Origin: Mantamonas sphyraenae
Taxonomy: Eukaryota > CRuMs > Mantamonadidae
Length of the DNA stretch: 64,000 nucleotides
NCBI GenBank assembly: GCA_026936335.1
Contig: JAPMXV010000011.1
Location: 62,001-126,000 of the forward strand
Direction of reading: 5' to 3'
Shown here: piece after piece, positions 1 through 10,283 of the stretch
Layout: each line of letters starts with the position of its first letter
How positions within the stretch are numbered: the first letter of the stretch is position 1
Program-made: the position numbers and the translations under genes
The notes under the pieces: generated by a model
Told to the model about the DNA's origin: nothing
Seen by the model: only the letters and a program-made list of their open reading frames with translations
Database searches by the model: none

Positions 1-3000
1 GACGCCTTGCGCCAGTCGTTGGCATCGGCGCAAGAAGAGAGGGAAAAGGTGGATCGGGTGTGGCGTGACAAGCTGGAGGAAATGGAAAGGGAGAGCGGAG
101 AGGCGATGGAAGCGATGAAGACAAGTCGCGAAGCAGCGGAGCTGGAAGTGCGCGAGGCAGAGGCAGGACGGGCAGCGGTGGAAAAGCAGCTGAAGGAGGC
201 ACAACGTGCAAGGAAACGAGAAGTGAAGCAGCTGCTGGCACAGTTGCGAGACGGACCCGGACACAACGGTGGTGGTGGTGGTGGTGGAGACGAGTCGAGC
301 GGGGACGAGGTGAGCGTCGGACAGCTGCAGGAGATGCACATGGAGGTGCAGGAGTTGCTAGGACGCACGCAACAAGAGCTGTTGGCATCGCGCAAGTTTA
401 TCAGCGAAAAGAGCACGGCCGTGAGCAAGTTGGAGGCGGAGAAGCAGGAGCTGGAGAAGGAACTGCGGGCAGCCAAGGAGCGTGTGATCAGCGCAGAGAG
501 TGCAAAGGAGCACAGCGAGAGGCTGGCGACAGAGAGAGAACGGGAGCTAGAGAACAAGATGGAAGAGGTGAGTGGAGAGGTGAAAAGCAAGGAGGAGCGT
601 GCACGCGTGGCTGAGGCCGCCGTACAAAAGTTGGAGTTGGAGCTGGTGCGCGTGCAGGAGTTGAAGGAGGATGCAGAAAAGATGTTGGAGGGGATGGAAG
701 AAAGCCAGCGGCAGTTTCACATGTCGAAGCGAGAGACGGAGCGGGAACTTGCTGGGATGGAGGCGGCGCTGATGGAGGCGGAAGGACAATTGCAAAACAT
801 GCGCTCGATGCAAGTAAGCGGCGAAGAGGAAAGCAAGGCGTACAAGGAGCGTGTGGAGGCGCTGCGGACGAGTGTGAAGGAAGAGAAGAGGCTGCGAAAG
901 GCGGCGGTGATGAAGGCGACGACGCTGGAGGCAGAGCTGGAGAAGGAGAAGCTTCAAAGTGAAAACCTGCGGCAGGTGAAGGAAAAGGCGGTGAAGAAGG
1001 CTGAAATGACGGAGCAGATTGAACGGAAGCTGAAGAAGCGCACAGAGGCGTTGAAGGAGTGTCGCGAGGAGTTGGAACAGAGCCAGCACACGGTGCGTGC
1101 GGCGAGCCACAAGATACACGAGTTGGAGAAGCAGGTGGAGGGCCTGGAGAAGGAACTGGTGGCCAAGGAAGAAGGGTGGAAATTGAAGATGGCCAAGGTG
1201 AAGGAATCGCATCGGGAAGCATCTCAGGCACACGACGCCGAGGTGGAGAAGCGTGTAGAGGGGATCATCGCAGGGTTTCAGGCCAAGGAGGAGGGGTGGA
1301 GCAAGGAGAAGCGGCAGATGGAGGAAAAGTGGAGCGAGGATCGGAAGCAGGCGGAGGCAGAGAAAGCAGCGGCGGTGGAAGAGGGACAACGTGTGTTGGC
1401 GGAGGAAAAGGAGGCACATGAGGCCGCTGTGGGTGAGATGGAGGCTCAATGGGCGAAGGAGAGAGCAGAGTATGAGGAGGCGATGAGCAAGGTCCGGGAG
1501 GAACATGGAGCGGAGATGGACAGGGTGCAGAAGGAGCATTCGGATGAGGTGGACCGCCTGCAGGGAGAGATTGGCGAGTTGAAGAAGAAGCATGAAGAAG
1601 CCATGGCAGCTGTTGCTGTGGAGCATGGCAAGGAGATGGAGAAGATGGAGAAGAAGCATGCGGTGGAGGTGGAGAAGCTGAGCGGGGAGCAGGGTGCTGT
1701 GGTGCAAGGGTTGCAAGTGGAGATTGGGGAGCTGAAGAAGCAGCATGGAAAGGAGATGGAGGAGGTGGAGGAGAAGCATGCGGTGGAGGTGGAGAAGCTG
1801 AGTGGGGAGCAGGGTGCTGTGGTGCAAGGGTTGCAGGTGAAGATTGGAGAGATGCAGGCAGCGCAGGCGAAGGAGAAGGAGGAGTTGGAAGAGAAGCATG
1901 CGAAGGAGGTAGAGTCGATCCGTGATGAGAAGGAAAAGGCTGTGGTGGAGCTGCAGGGAGAGATTGGCGAGTTGAAGAAGAAGCACGAAGAGGCCATAGC
2001 AGCTGTTGCTGTGGAGCATGCGAAGGAGATGGAAGAGATGGAAAAGAAGCATGCGGTGGAGGTGGAGAAGCTCAGTGGGGAACAGGGTGCTGTGTGCAAG
2101 AGCTGCAGGTGAAGATTGGAGAGATGCAGGCAGCGCAGGCGAAGGAGAAGGAGGAGTTGGAGAAGAAGCATGAGGAGGACACGCGCGGTTTTCAGAAGGA
2201 GATGGAGGCGCTGAAGCAGCAGCATGGAAAGGAGATGGAAGAGATGGAGAAGAAACACGCGGTGGAGGTGGAGAAGCTGAGTGGAGAACAAGGAGCAACC
2301 GTGCAGGCTCTGCAACTGGAATTGGCTGCGATGCGTGCACAGCATGCAGCAGAGAAGGAGGAGGAAGAGGAGAAGCATGTGAAGGAGGTGGAGTCGATCC
2401 GCGATGAGAAGGAAAAGGCTGTGGTGGAGCTGCAGGGAGAGATTGCCGAGTTGAAGAAGAAGCACGAGGAGGCCCTGGCAGCGTTTGCTGTTGCTGTGGA
2501 GCATGCGAAGGAGATGGAGGATATGGAAAAGAAGCACGCAGTGGAGGTGGAGAAGCTGAGTGGGGAACAGGGTGAAGCAGTGCAGAGTCTGCAGGAGGAA
2601 CTGCGCAGGACGCAGATTGCACATGAAGAGGCGATGGAAGAGGCCAAGGCAGTCCACACGGAGGAGATGCGAGCGATGCAAGCACAGATCCAGGAGTCGG
2701 AAGGGGAGAAAGAAACAGCGCATGAGCGAGAGGTGTCGAAGCTGAACACAAAGGTGAAGATGATGCAGCGGATGCTGCAGGAGACGAAGCACAAGGCCAA
2801 GGAGGAACGGGAGGCAAAGGATGCCGAGATCGAGGAGCTGACGGCAAAGAAGAAAGAGCTGGTGGCACAGATTGCCAAGTTGGCGTTGCAAAAGGGCAGC
2901 GAGGAAGGCACGAACAACAGCAACAGCAACAGCACCAGCAATGGAGGCGGAGGAGAAGAGGAGGCACAGGAGCTTACGGTGCTGCGTGAGCAGATACGCG

Positions 3001-3491
3001 AGATGCAACTGGACAACGAAGAGGTGGATCGACTGCAAAGGCGTGTGGTGGAGCTTGAAGAGGAGCTGCGTGTGGCACAGGCGGCAGGTGGTGCGAGTGG
3101 CGACGACGGAGGAGAGCGAGTGGGCAACAGAACGCCTGTGCCGGAACGGGAGCTGCGCATGGAGCTGGCCAAGGTGCGCAAGGTGTCACGAAAGGCACAG
3201 CAGCAGAACGAATTGCTGGCAAGCGAGCTGGAAGAGCTGATGCAGGACATGCAGGAGCTGCAGGCGATCAACCACAAGGGTGCGCAGGAGAAACAACGCA
3301 TGCAGGAGCGCATCCAGGATCTGGAAGCAGAGATTGGAGAACTGGAGGCAGAGAACAAGGAGTTGTCGGATGCAATGGCCGGGGTGGTGGGAGTGATGAA
3401 GGGTAGAATGCAATCATTCAAAGTTCATCGTCAGCGCAAACTCGGGGTCAAACATCTTCTTCTTGTCGCGTGCAGCGCGGTCGATCTGTGA
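1..3491 (+). CDS. Long coiled-coil protein, 5'-partial, one frame break
   Basis: The reading frame is already open at base 1, so the start lies outside the window. The product is almost entirely Glu/Lys/Gln/Ala-rich heptad sequence with no globular domain visible, as in golgin-, myosin-tail- or centrosomal-type coiled coils; none of these can be chosen. The frame breaks at about 2094. Just upstream, four tandem copies read GGTGCTGTGGTGCAAG, while here one G is missing (GCTGTGTGCAAG), and adding it back joins the two frames. A short Gly run lies near 270-290 and an Asn/Ser-rich linker near 2910-2940. The final stop at 3491 lies 78 bp inside the 3' end of the convergent phosphatase gene. The last 25 or so codons are therefore antisense to conserved sequence, and the true end may be earlier. 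Confidence 0.75.
1560..2580 (+). repeat. Tandem coiled-coil repeat block
   Basis: Near-identical DNA segments encoding HAVEVEKLSGEQG recur at about 1657, 1777, 2050, 2255 and 2534, interleaved with repeated segments encoding GEIGELKKKHEEA and ESIRDEKEKAVVELQ. Third positions are also largely conserved between copies, which points to recent duplication rather than selection on heptads alone. Confidence 0.85.
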
Positions 3492-5199
3492 CTTGTCCAG
3501 GTGCAACTGGTTGTCCTGGATGAAAAAGGTGTGGAACCAGAGGTAGCAGGCGGTGATGCCTTTGGGCTTGTTTGCAGCGGCATCTGCAGCTGCTGCGGGA
3601 GAGGAGGAGGAGGAGGAGGGAGCACGGTAGGAAGAGCCCGGTGCAGTGACGTCGCTATCCATGCGACGGTCGTTGACGAGGAACTGCTGGTCGTCGGTGA
3701 GAACATAAAAGTGGATTTTGATGTCGCCCGAGACAGGGAGGCCCGGGATGGTCTCTGTGCTGTTGAGGAGAAAAGTGCAGAGATCGATCCCCTGCTGATC
3801 GACGCCCGTGTTGACGGCAGTGTCGCCAAGGAGGGAGTTGTAGAGTTCGTGCTTGCCATCCTGGAGCACCCGGAAGTAGATCTGATCCATGGAGACAGTG
3901 GCACCATGGTTGGGCAAGTGTGGCATCTTGCGCAAACGGATCGAGGTCAGCGTGAGCGTGGGGGTGGGAGGCAACTGGCGATTGTTCTTGACAATCCACT
4001 GGAAGTAGCCCACATAACGATTCTGCGACGGCGTTTCAATGCCCTGGAACGCCGAACCCTTTTCCGTGTCTGTACGACGCGTGCCAAACAGCTTTGTGGC
4101 TTCGTCGGCGTGGGTGCAAACGCGATCGTAGAGGAGCCAGGAGGAGATGAGGGTACCGGTGCGTCCCTTGCCTCCCCGGCAATGGACGGCAATGACATTG
4201 TCCGCATGGGTGTCCACAAACGAGCGTGCGTTCTCACAAAACTCCAGGAGCACACGGAGGGGTGCGACGTTGTGGTCCTCCAGGGGATACTTGACCACAC
4301 GGCCGTCAAAAATGGCCGGGTCATACGAGTACTCGGCACGAGTGTCGTAGATGCGATAATGGTTGGGGTGTTTGGTGTTGAAGAACCGTGCCACCTCGCC
4401 GATGGGATTGCGGTAGATCGACTCCAGGGCCTCGGAGGGGGCGCTCATGCCGATGACTCGCGGCGTGATGTACGTCAAATCCAGGTCGAAGCCGTCGCGC
4501 ACGTACCGTCGCTTGTTCTGGCTCACTGTGGAACGTGCTGCCGTAGTCAGGTTGCTCGAGCGAAGGCGCACAATGATGCGCACGCATCGGACGACGCTGG
4601 TGGCGATGGCAGGTGGTGTCAGCTAGGCAGGGGCGAGGAGAGGGGAAATTCTTCGTGGATTGTGGAAGGGGGGTTTTCGGGGGGGGGCAAAAACCGAGGG
4701 CATGGGCCACTCACCGGAGCACAGTGAACCAACGGTAGTTGTTCTCAACAAAGACGGTGATAATGAAGGAGGCAAGGACGACGAGACCGTCGCCGACGGA
4801 CCAGAGGGAGGAGAAGAAAGCGTTGGTGGGGGCGCTTGCCCAGATGCGCACCAGGAGTTCGACCACAAAGAGGGAAAGGATGATGATGGTGAAGGTGACG
4901 TTGAAGGGAGTGTCCTCTTCGGTCACCTTGCCCAGTTCCAGGAACATGATGATCATGTCGGCCAAGATGAGGAGGATGATCACCACTTGGACGGGCAGCG
5001 AGTTGAGCACGTTCAACACACGCGTTTGTGTGGGATACTTCTGCTGCATGGGGTCTAGAAGCAGATCCAACTCTTCCAGCGATTGGTGGTGTTGTTGGGA
5101 TTGGTGCTTGTTGCTGTGCTTCTGCTGCTGCTTGCCCTTGGTGCGTGAGGCCGACTCCCCGTCGTCGGGCATGGCAACATACTGTGTCTGTTTGGACAT
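3414..5199 (-). CDS. Voltage-sensing phosphoinositide phosphatase (VSP/TPTE family)
   Basis: Exons 5199-4715 and 4596-3414 (intron 4597-4714) give 555 residues, close to the 576 of the sea-squirt enzyme. Residues 1-60 are Gln/His-rich cytoplasmic. Four membrane helices follow: S1 about 69-90 with Asp81, S2 101-122 with Glu114, S3 133-152 with Asp137, and S4 158-174. The intron interrupts S4; splicing gives TVLRVVRCVRIIVRLRSS, with arginines 162, 165, 168, 172 and 174 in voltage-sensor spacing. A basic linker (NKRRYVRD, 189-196) leads to a PTEN-like phosphatase with the substrate loop PLEDHN (266-271) and P-loop HCRGGKGRTG (300-309, Cys301). The Gly two after Cys matches VSPs, where PTEN has Ala. 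A PTEN-type C2 domain completes the protein. By family it couples membrane voltage to PI(4,5)P2/PI(3,4,5)P3 dephosphorylation. ATG 5199 is the first Met that precedes the domain without running into the divergent gene. Confidence 0.92.
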
Positions 5200-5366
5200 G
5201 TGTGTGGACGACTGGTGGCGATTACGGAATGGTGATGGAGATGAAATTGGGAGAAGGGGGGAGGGGGGGGTGGGGATGGGGTGGTGGAGGCCAGTGGGGT
5301 TCGCGTGCTCCAGCCGGAGCACGCCGTTGGATGTTTGCAAGAGTTGCAGGAAAGGGAAGGGCAGTG

Positions 5367-6889
5367 ATGAGCACATCAAACGGAAAGCAAGCAGTGGTTC
5401 AGGGAGTGAAGCGTGTGTTGGGTGATGAGGAGGTGGTGGAAGACGTGGTGGAGGCGGAGTTGAAGCGAGCACGAACGGACGACGGCGGCGATGCTGCTGC
5501 TGCTGCTGCTGCTGCTGCCTCCTCCTCTTCATCCTCCTCATCCTCATCCTCAACAACTACAAAGGGAACAGAGGCATCGTCACCGTCTCGCAAGCGTCTG
5601 GGCAAGAAGAAACGTTTTGCCCTCTTGCTGGGCTATGTGGGCTCCAACTACCAGGGGCTTCAAATGTAAGTGCCCCTTAGGGTTCTCACCCCCCCCCCCA
5701 CAGCCGAGGGACCACTGACACACCCACACACACACCCCATCCCATCCCGTTCCCATTCGCATTTCCATTTCCCATCCCAAAGGAACAAAGGGGCACACAC
5801 GGTGGAGGATGTGCTTGTGGAGGCGTTGTACCAGGGTGGGGGCATCGACGAATTCAACCGTGGACAGCTAAACAAGATTGGATGGGCACGTGCGTCACGC
5901 ACAGACAAAGGTGTGCATGCAGCAGGGTCGGTGGTGGCTGCAAGACTTGTGGTAAAGGACGAGGAGGCATACGTGACCAAGGTGAACGCGGCCCTTCCGG
6001 ACGACGTCTCGCTGCTGGCCATGACACAAGTCACAGGCAAATTCAACCCCAAGAACCGTGCCGATTCTCGTCTCTACGAATACCTGCTGCCATGCTATGT
6101 GCTTCGTGAGGTGGATCGCGACGGGGTGCTTGCCCGTGCCAGGGATATCATGCAGCGGGCGCAGGCGCTGCCGGATCACAAGTCGCGTGCTCAGTTGCGA
6201 CGCGAGTTGGAGGAGGAGTCGATGCAGGACACATCATACACTCATCATCATCAGGGGAAGCAGGAGGGGGCACAGACGTATGATGAAGCTGTGTTGGAAC
6301 GGCTGCGCACGGCGTTGGGGGCGTATGTGGGCACCCATCGGTATCACAACTTTACCAGCGGCGTGCAAGGCCATGAGGACCGGGCCAAACGGTACATCAA
6401 ACGGTTTGAGTGCAGTGAACCGTTCGAGGTGGCGGGGATGCCGGTGGTGAGGTTGGCGGTGCATGGACAAAGCTTCCTGCTGCATCAGATTCGCAAAATG
6501 GTGGCTGTGGCACTGATGGTGGCCCGTAAACAGGCACCCATGGCCATCTACGAGCGTGCGTTTGACCAGGACACACGTGTGTCGTTGCCCATGGCACCGT
6601 CGTTCCCACTGCTGCTGGCCAAGATCCACTACGACGTGTACTCCAGCACATCGGGACACGACGTCAATTTCGAGAGGCAGCAGGAGACGGTGGAGCGGTT
6701 CAAACACAGGGTGCTCTACACCCACATCGTGACGTCGACAACGGCCACGCCTTTGGCGGATGGCTGTGGAACATGGAAAGGTACTTTCTCTTTAACGACG
6801 ACGTGGAGAATGAGGCGGCCATGATTGGAGACGACGAGGATGAGGAGGATGGAGACAAAGGGCAGGGGCAGGAAGAAGAAGAAGAATGA
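5367..6889 (+). CDS. PUS1: tRNA pseudouridine synthase, Pus1/TruA family (one frame break)
   Basis: Exons 5367-5665 and 5783-6889 (intron 5666-5782). The N-terminus is a basic, Ala/Ser-rich tail (residues 1-75). It is followed by GYVGSNYQGLQMN, split by the intron, and by the catalytic motif SRTDKGVHAAGS, whose Asp is the family nucleophile. Later family blocks include FNPKNRADSRLYEY, GTHRYHNFTSG and SFLLHQIRKMV. The enzyme isomerises uridines in tRNA and some snRNA/mRNA, probably in the nucleus. The frame breaks near 6733-6738. One missing base (TCGGAC read as TCGAC) restores HIVTSDNGHAFGG and then WLWNMERYFLF, ending in an acidic tail with TGA at 6887. Without correction the protein ends at 6824 with a nonsense tail. 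It shares a 167-bp divergent promoter region with the phosphatase gene. Confidence 0.9.
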
Positions 6890-7212
6890 AAATGAAGGCT
6901 GAAGTGCTGCTGTGATTGATTTGATGTGTGGCCTCTCCCCCTCTCTCCATCCCTCGTGCGGTCGCCTACAAGACCCAATCATTGTCATCCATTGCCCCCC
7001 TCCCCCTTTAGATGGGCCCATGCCGCCAAGCAGGTTCCTGAGGATCGAGGGTGGGGGTGATGGATGCTGGGGAGGCGGACACCACGGTGTTGGGAAAGGG
7101 AGTGGCCACACTCGCACACACACACACACACACGCACACACATGAAGGGCGAGGAGGGGAACCTGCGACGCATGAGTATTGGCAACACACACATACACCG
7201 CACACACACAGA
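6890..7212. other. Intergenic region with CA/TG microsatellites, no gene seen
   Basis: This lies between the converging pseudouridine synthase and deiodinase genes. It holds (CA)n tracts at about 7112-7142 and 7195-7210 and purine-rich stretches, with no conserved coding sequence on either strand. Most of it is presumably the two 3' UTRs. Confidence 0.6.
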
Positions 7213-7302
7213 GTTGACACACCGTGTGCACTCGGCTGGCACGCGGCCCGTTGTTGACATGGGCTTTCATGGCGTGCCTGCGTCATGGTGCTGGTGATCA
7301 AC
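7213..7302 (-). promoter_or_regulatory. SECIS element candidate (selenocysteine insertion)
   Basis: On the minus strand, 117 nt downstream of the deiodinase stop, a 90-nt stretch folds into a long hairpin. The outer stem pairs GTTGA/TCAAC, CACC/GGTG and GCAC/GTGC. The SECIS core has ATGA on the 5' arm (7286-7283) opposite a GA on the 3' arm (7233-7232). Helix II pairs GGCACG with CGTGCC. An unpaired AAA is followed by a mini-stem GCCC/GGGC that closes the apical loop, as in form-2 SECIS. The position in the 3' UTR of a gene with an in-frame TGA is exactly where eukaryotes place it. The fold was worked out by eye, without energy calculation. Confidence 0.75.
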
Positions 7303-7418
7303 ATCAATGTGAATGAGTCTGTGGGGGTTGGCTCCATGGCCTACGATTCCGTCCCTGTGTGTCTCTTCATGTGTGGATGATTGTTGCACGGGATGCTCAA
7401 TCAGTGCTCACCCGCACC

Positions 7419-8305
7419 TTACTCGCTTGCATCCCCGTACCGCTTCTCCAGCCAGTCGGTCAGCCCTTCGATGTCGTACCCGAATGGGCCTTCACCACAC
7501 ACCCAGGTGAGCTGGCCCTGTTCGAAAATGTACAGCCGTTCAGGCACAGCATGCAATGTCATGGCAAAGGTGTTTTCGATGGGGTCAACCAGCAGAGGCA
7601 CCTGGTAGCCTCCATTTGCCTTGCTTGCAGTGGCGAGAAAATCCTGGGCAATGTCGCAGCGAGCTCGTGTACTCTTCGGCTGGCGGTAGCAAAAGTCGTG
7701 GTTGGTTTTGGCCAACACAAAGTTGCCATCCGACGAGTGTGCCTCTCGGATGTACACTGTCAGAAACTTGGCGTGTTGATTGAACCGCTGTGTCGTGTGT
7801 CGTGTGGAGGGGCGGCCAAGAAAACGTCAACACACGATTTTCTGCACATTTTTTCTCGTTTCCGCTCTCTCTCTCTCGCCGCACTCACCTTGTGCAGCTC
7901 GTTGAAATCGGCGGCATGGGCCCTCCAGGGGGGTCAAGTGAGAGAACCAGCAGAGATGATCAGCGGACGATCCTTGGCTTCTGCAATCTGCTCTGCCAGC
8001 GACGTTTCCTCCGTCTGGTCCACGTTGACCAGCTTCAGGGCCTCTGCATCCAGCTGCATGCCTGGCTTGGGTTCCGGGAACGCCTTGCGCAGCTCTGCCT
8101 CCTCCATGATTTGTTTGTGCATTGTGGTCATCACGTTTGTGTCGTCTTCGATCTTCATTCCTCGAAGACGATCGCCGAAAAAGGCGTACGAAGCGTGTTG
8201 GAACAGATGAAAGAGGTGTTTGGTGAAGAACAGATAGACCACCACTGCCACCAGCGCCACAGCCACCACAGCCGTGAGTGTGGGCGATTCCGACAGCAGA
8301 TCCAT
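7419..8305 (-). CDS. Iodothyronine deiodinase-like selenoprotein
   Basis: Exons 8305-7889 and 7766-7419 (intron 7767-7888) give 254 residues when TGA at 7936-7934 is read as selenocysteine. Residues 1-8 precede one membrane helix (about 9-27), as in type I-III deiodinases. The active site reads GSLT-U-PPW, with Sec at residue 124; human type 1 has Sec at 126 in GSCT-U-P. Downstream blocks match the family closely: VYIREAHSSDG, VPLLVDPIENT, AVPERLYIFEQG and the C-terminal LEKRYG. Treating the TGA as a stop would cut the protein just before the conserved half, which then has no start of its own. A SECIS candidate lies in the 3' UTR. The fold is a membrane-anchored thioredoxin type. Its substrate in a protist is unknown and thyroid hormone need not be involved. 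The thiol oxidase gene lies 112 bp upstream on the same strand. Confidence 0.92.
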
Positions 8306-8417
8306 CAGAGTGTTTTGTGTGCATCGGCCTGCGCATGCTCGCAAACCGTGATGTGATCAAGGTGGGGGGAAGGGAACTGGGCTCCATCCATTCGCCATTC
8401 GTATTGTATTGTACTCC

Positions 8418-10199
8418 TCACTTGCCACCTCCAACATACGACTCAACGACGCTGTCGAGGGTGCGCAGCTGGAAGCCCCAACCGCGCCAGACCTCCTCGC
8501 AACCACGGAAGAGGATGCCGACGGGCACACCCTTGAAAGGCCCAATAAAGTTGCCATAGGCACCCTTGGCGTCCTTGAAGCTGACAGTGGCCACGCTGTA
8601 CGTGATCTTGTGCTGGTGGAGGAAGGCCAGCACACGCTTCTCGTTGGCCAAGGGCGCATAGTCCACATCGGTGACGGCCACAATGTTGAGTTTGCTGTTG
8701 GAGCCGCTGTGCTTCTGCCACAACGCCTGCACCTGCGGCAGCTCGTCCGTGCACACGGGGCACGTCACCGTCCAGAACAGCACCAGCGTGTATCCATCCT
8801 TTCCCTGGCTCAACATGTTGGTTGGCCGTTGGATCCACTTGTCCACACGCAGGCCACATGCCCCATCCGATCCCTGCCCTTCGCCCACCACCGCCTTGCT
8901 TTCCTGTCCCTGCTGCTGCTTGCTATCTCCAGTGCTGCCGACGTCGTTGTTGACGTCCTGTTGTTGCTGTTGTGTCCCGGCCTTCTCTTGCTGCTTCTGC
9001 TGCTTCTGCTGCTTCTGCTGCTGCTTGCGCTGCGCGGTTTCGGCGTTGAGTCGTGCGATGTCCTCTTCCGTGAGGTGCGACAGGCAATCGGAGCAGTTGC
9101 TGAGGTACATGCGATCGAGCTCGTCCATGCGACAGGTGAACAGGGGCTTGTTCAGGTGGTGGTTGACCTCGTTGTGCAATTTGCACAGGAAGAGGGACAG
9201 TTCCTCGCGGGACCCTGCCTTGATCTCCGTGTCGTCGTTGATGTGATACTTCATGTTGTGACGGCACTCCTCACACGGGTACAACACACGCATGGAATCC
9301 AACAGTTGCTTCACTGCAACCTTGTGAGCCTCAGTCGGCTCCTCAGGGTATTTGGCAGCCACCGAGTGCAGGTAGTGCCACAGTGATTGGCCCAGCTTGC
9401 GTCGCCATGAGCTGTGTGTGCGTTCCACCTTGGATGCCGCCTTGTCCACCCATTCGCTGATCGCTTTCACCGTACGCCGGCCCGTGTACTCCTTGCTCGG
9501 GCTCGTGGAGTGCTTCTCAAACAACTTCACCGTCGGGTAGCCTCGGATCTCGTATGACGCACAAATGTCTGTGTTGTCGTCGCAATTGAACTGGTGTGCA
9601 CAATGTGCCCCCATGCCCTGTGTCAGTGTTCCATTCCTGCCCTTCTTCAGCCCGCCACAGTCTCTTTGCGTTTCCCCTTTTGCCTCGGGGCGTGACGTCA
9701 AAATTCCTTTCGCCTCCTTCCGTTTTCCGCCTCCGCCTCACCCACCCACCCCGTCCTCTTCCTCACCTCTGCAATCACCACGTCCTCCCGATCCGCAAAC
9801 TTGGCCGCCACCTGTTCATAAATAGGCGCCAGGCGTTTGCAGTGGCCACACCAGCTGTGTGTGTGTGGGGGTGGGGTCGTCGTGGCAGCTTTTCAACGTC
9901 AGCGTCGCTGTTGTGTGGCTTCTGGACGGTTCCACGCTCGCACAGAGACAAGGGCATGTGGTACGACTGCCTCTCGTGCACACAAGGTAGCACTGGTGGC
10001 ATCCGTCCCACATATGGCCAACCTACGGTGCGTAAAACTTGACAAGGACGTGTTTGTTGCCGTCGACGATCTGGTCAAAGGTCGTCGGCGTGAGGGAGAT
10101 CACCTCTTTGGCCTCTGCACACGCTACCAGCGTGCCCAGCAGCGCCAACAGACCCACCAGGGCCATGGCACCAGCTCGGTTCTGTGCTCCTCTATGCAT
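8418..10199 (-). CDS. Secretory thioredoxin-Erv sulfhydryl oxidase with extra C-terminal thioredoxin domain
   Basis: Exons 10199-10027, 9854-9767 and 9590-8418 (introns 9855-10026 and 9591-9766) give 477 residues. Residues 1-30 form a signal peptide. The first thioredoxin domain has WCGHC at 59-63 and the cis-Pro context EIRGYPTVKLF. An Erv/ALR domain follows: WHYLHSVAAKYPEEPT, then the proximal disulfide CEEC (193-196) and LHNEVNHHLNKP. After a Gln/Lys-rich linker (about 272-320) comes a second thioredoxin-like domain of TlpA/ResA character with FWTVTCPVC (Cys364, Cys367) and GVPVGILF. By family, FAD-dependent Erv passes electrons from thiols via CGHC to oxygen, making disulfides in ER, Golgi or secreted proteins. 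Canonical QSOX lacks the C-terminal thioredoxin domain. Splicing restores FYAPWCGHC exactly, which supports the first intron. Confidence 0.85.
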
Positions 10200-10283
10200 G
10201 CTTGGGACTGTGTGTGTGTGTGTGTGCGTGTGGTGGGTTGCCTGTGCGAGCGCAGGGCCAGCCGAAAACACACGGACGCAAAC
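10200..10283. promoter_or_regulatory. Short divergent intergenic region with TG repeat
   Basis: This 84-bp gap lies between two start codons pointing away from each other (oxidase, Rpn5) and holds a (TG)n run at about 10206-10232. Any promoter elements for both genes must lie here or within neighbouring transcribed sequence. No TATA motif is evident. Confidence 0.4.

Noticed and set aside
547-2967. Long Leu/His/Arg-rich open frames on the minus strand opposite the coiled-coil gene
   Set aside because: They are mirror images of Glu/Lys/Gln-rich codons; composition is biased, no domain is visible, and the plus-strand repeats explain the openness.
7112-7142. CA/TG tracts as a CRISPR array, telomere or origin signal
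   Set aside because: They are simple dinucleotide microsatellites in UTRs and introns, with no spacers or direct-repeat structure.
7934-7936. Treating the TGA in the deiodinase-like gene as a true stop or a pseudogene mutation
   Set aside because: It falls at the exact selenocysteine position of the family, conserved sequence continues after it, and a SECIS candidate lies downstream.
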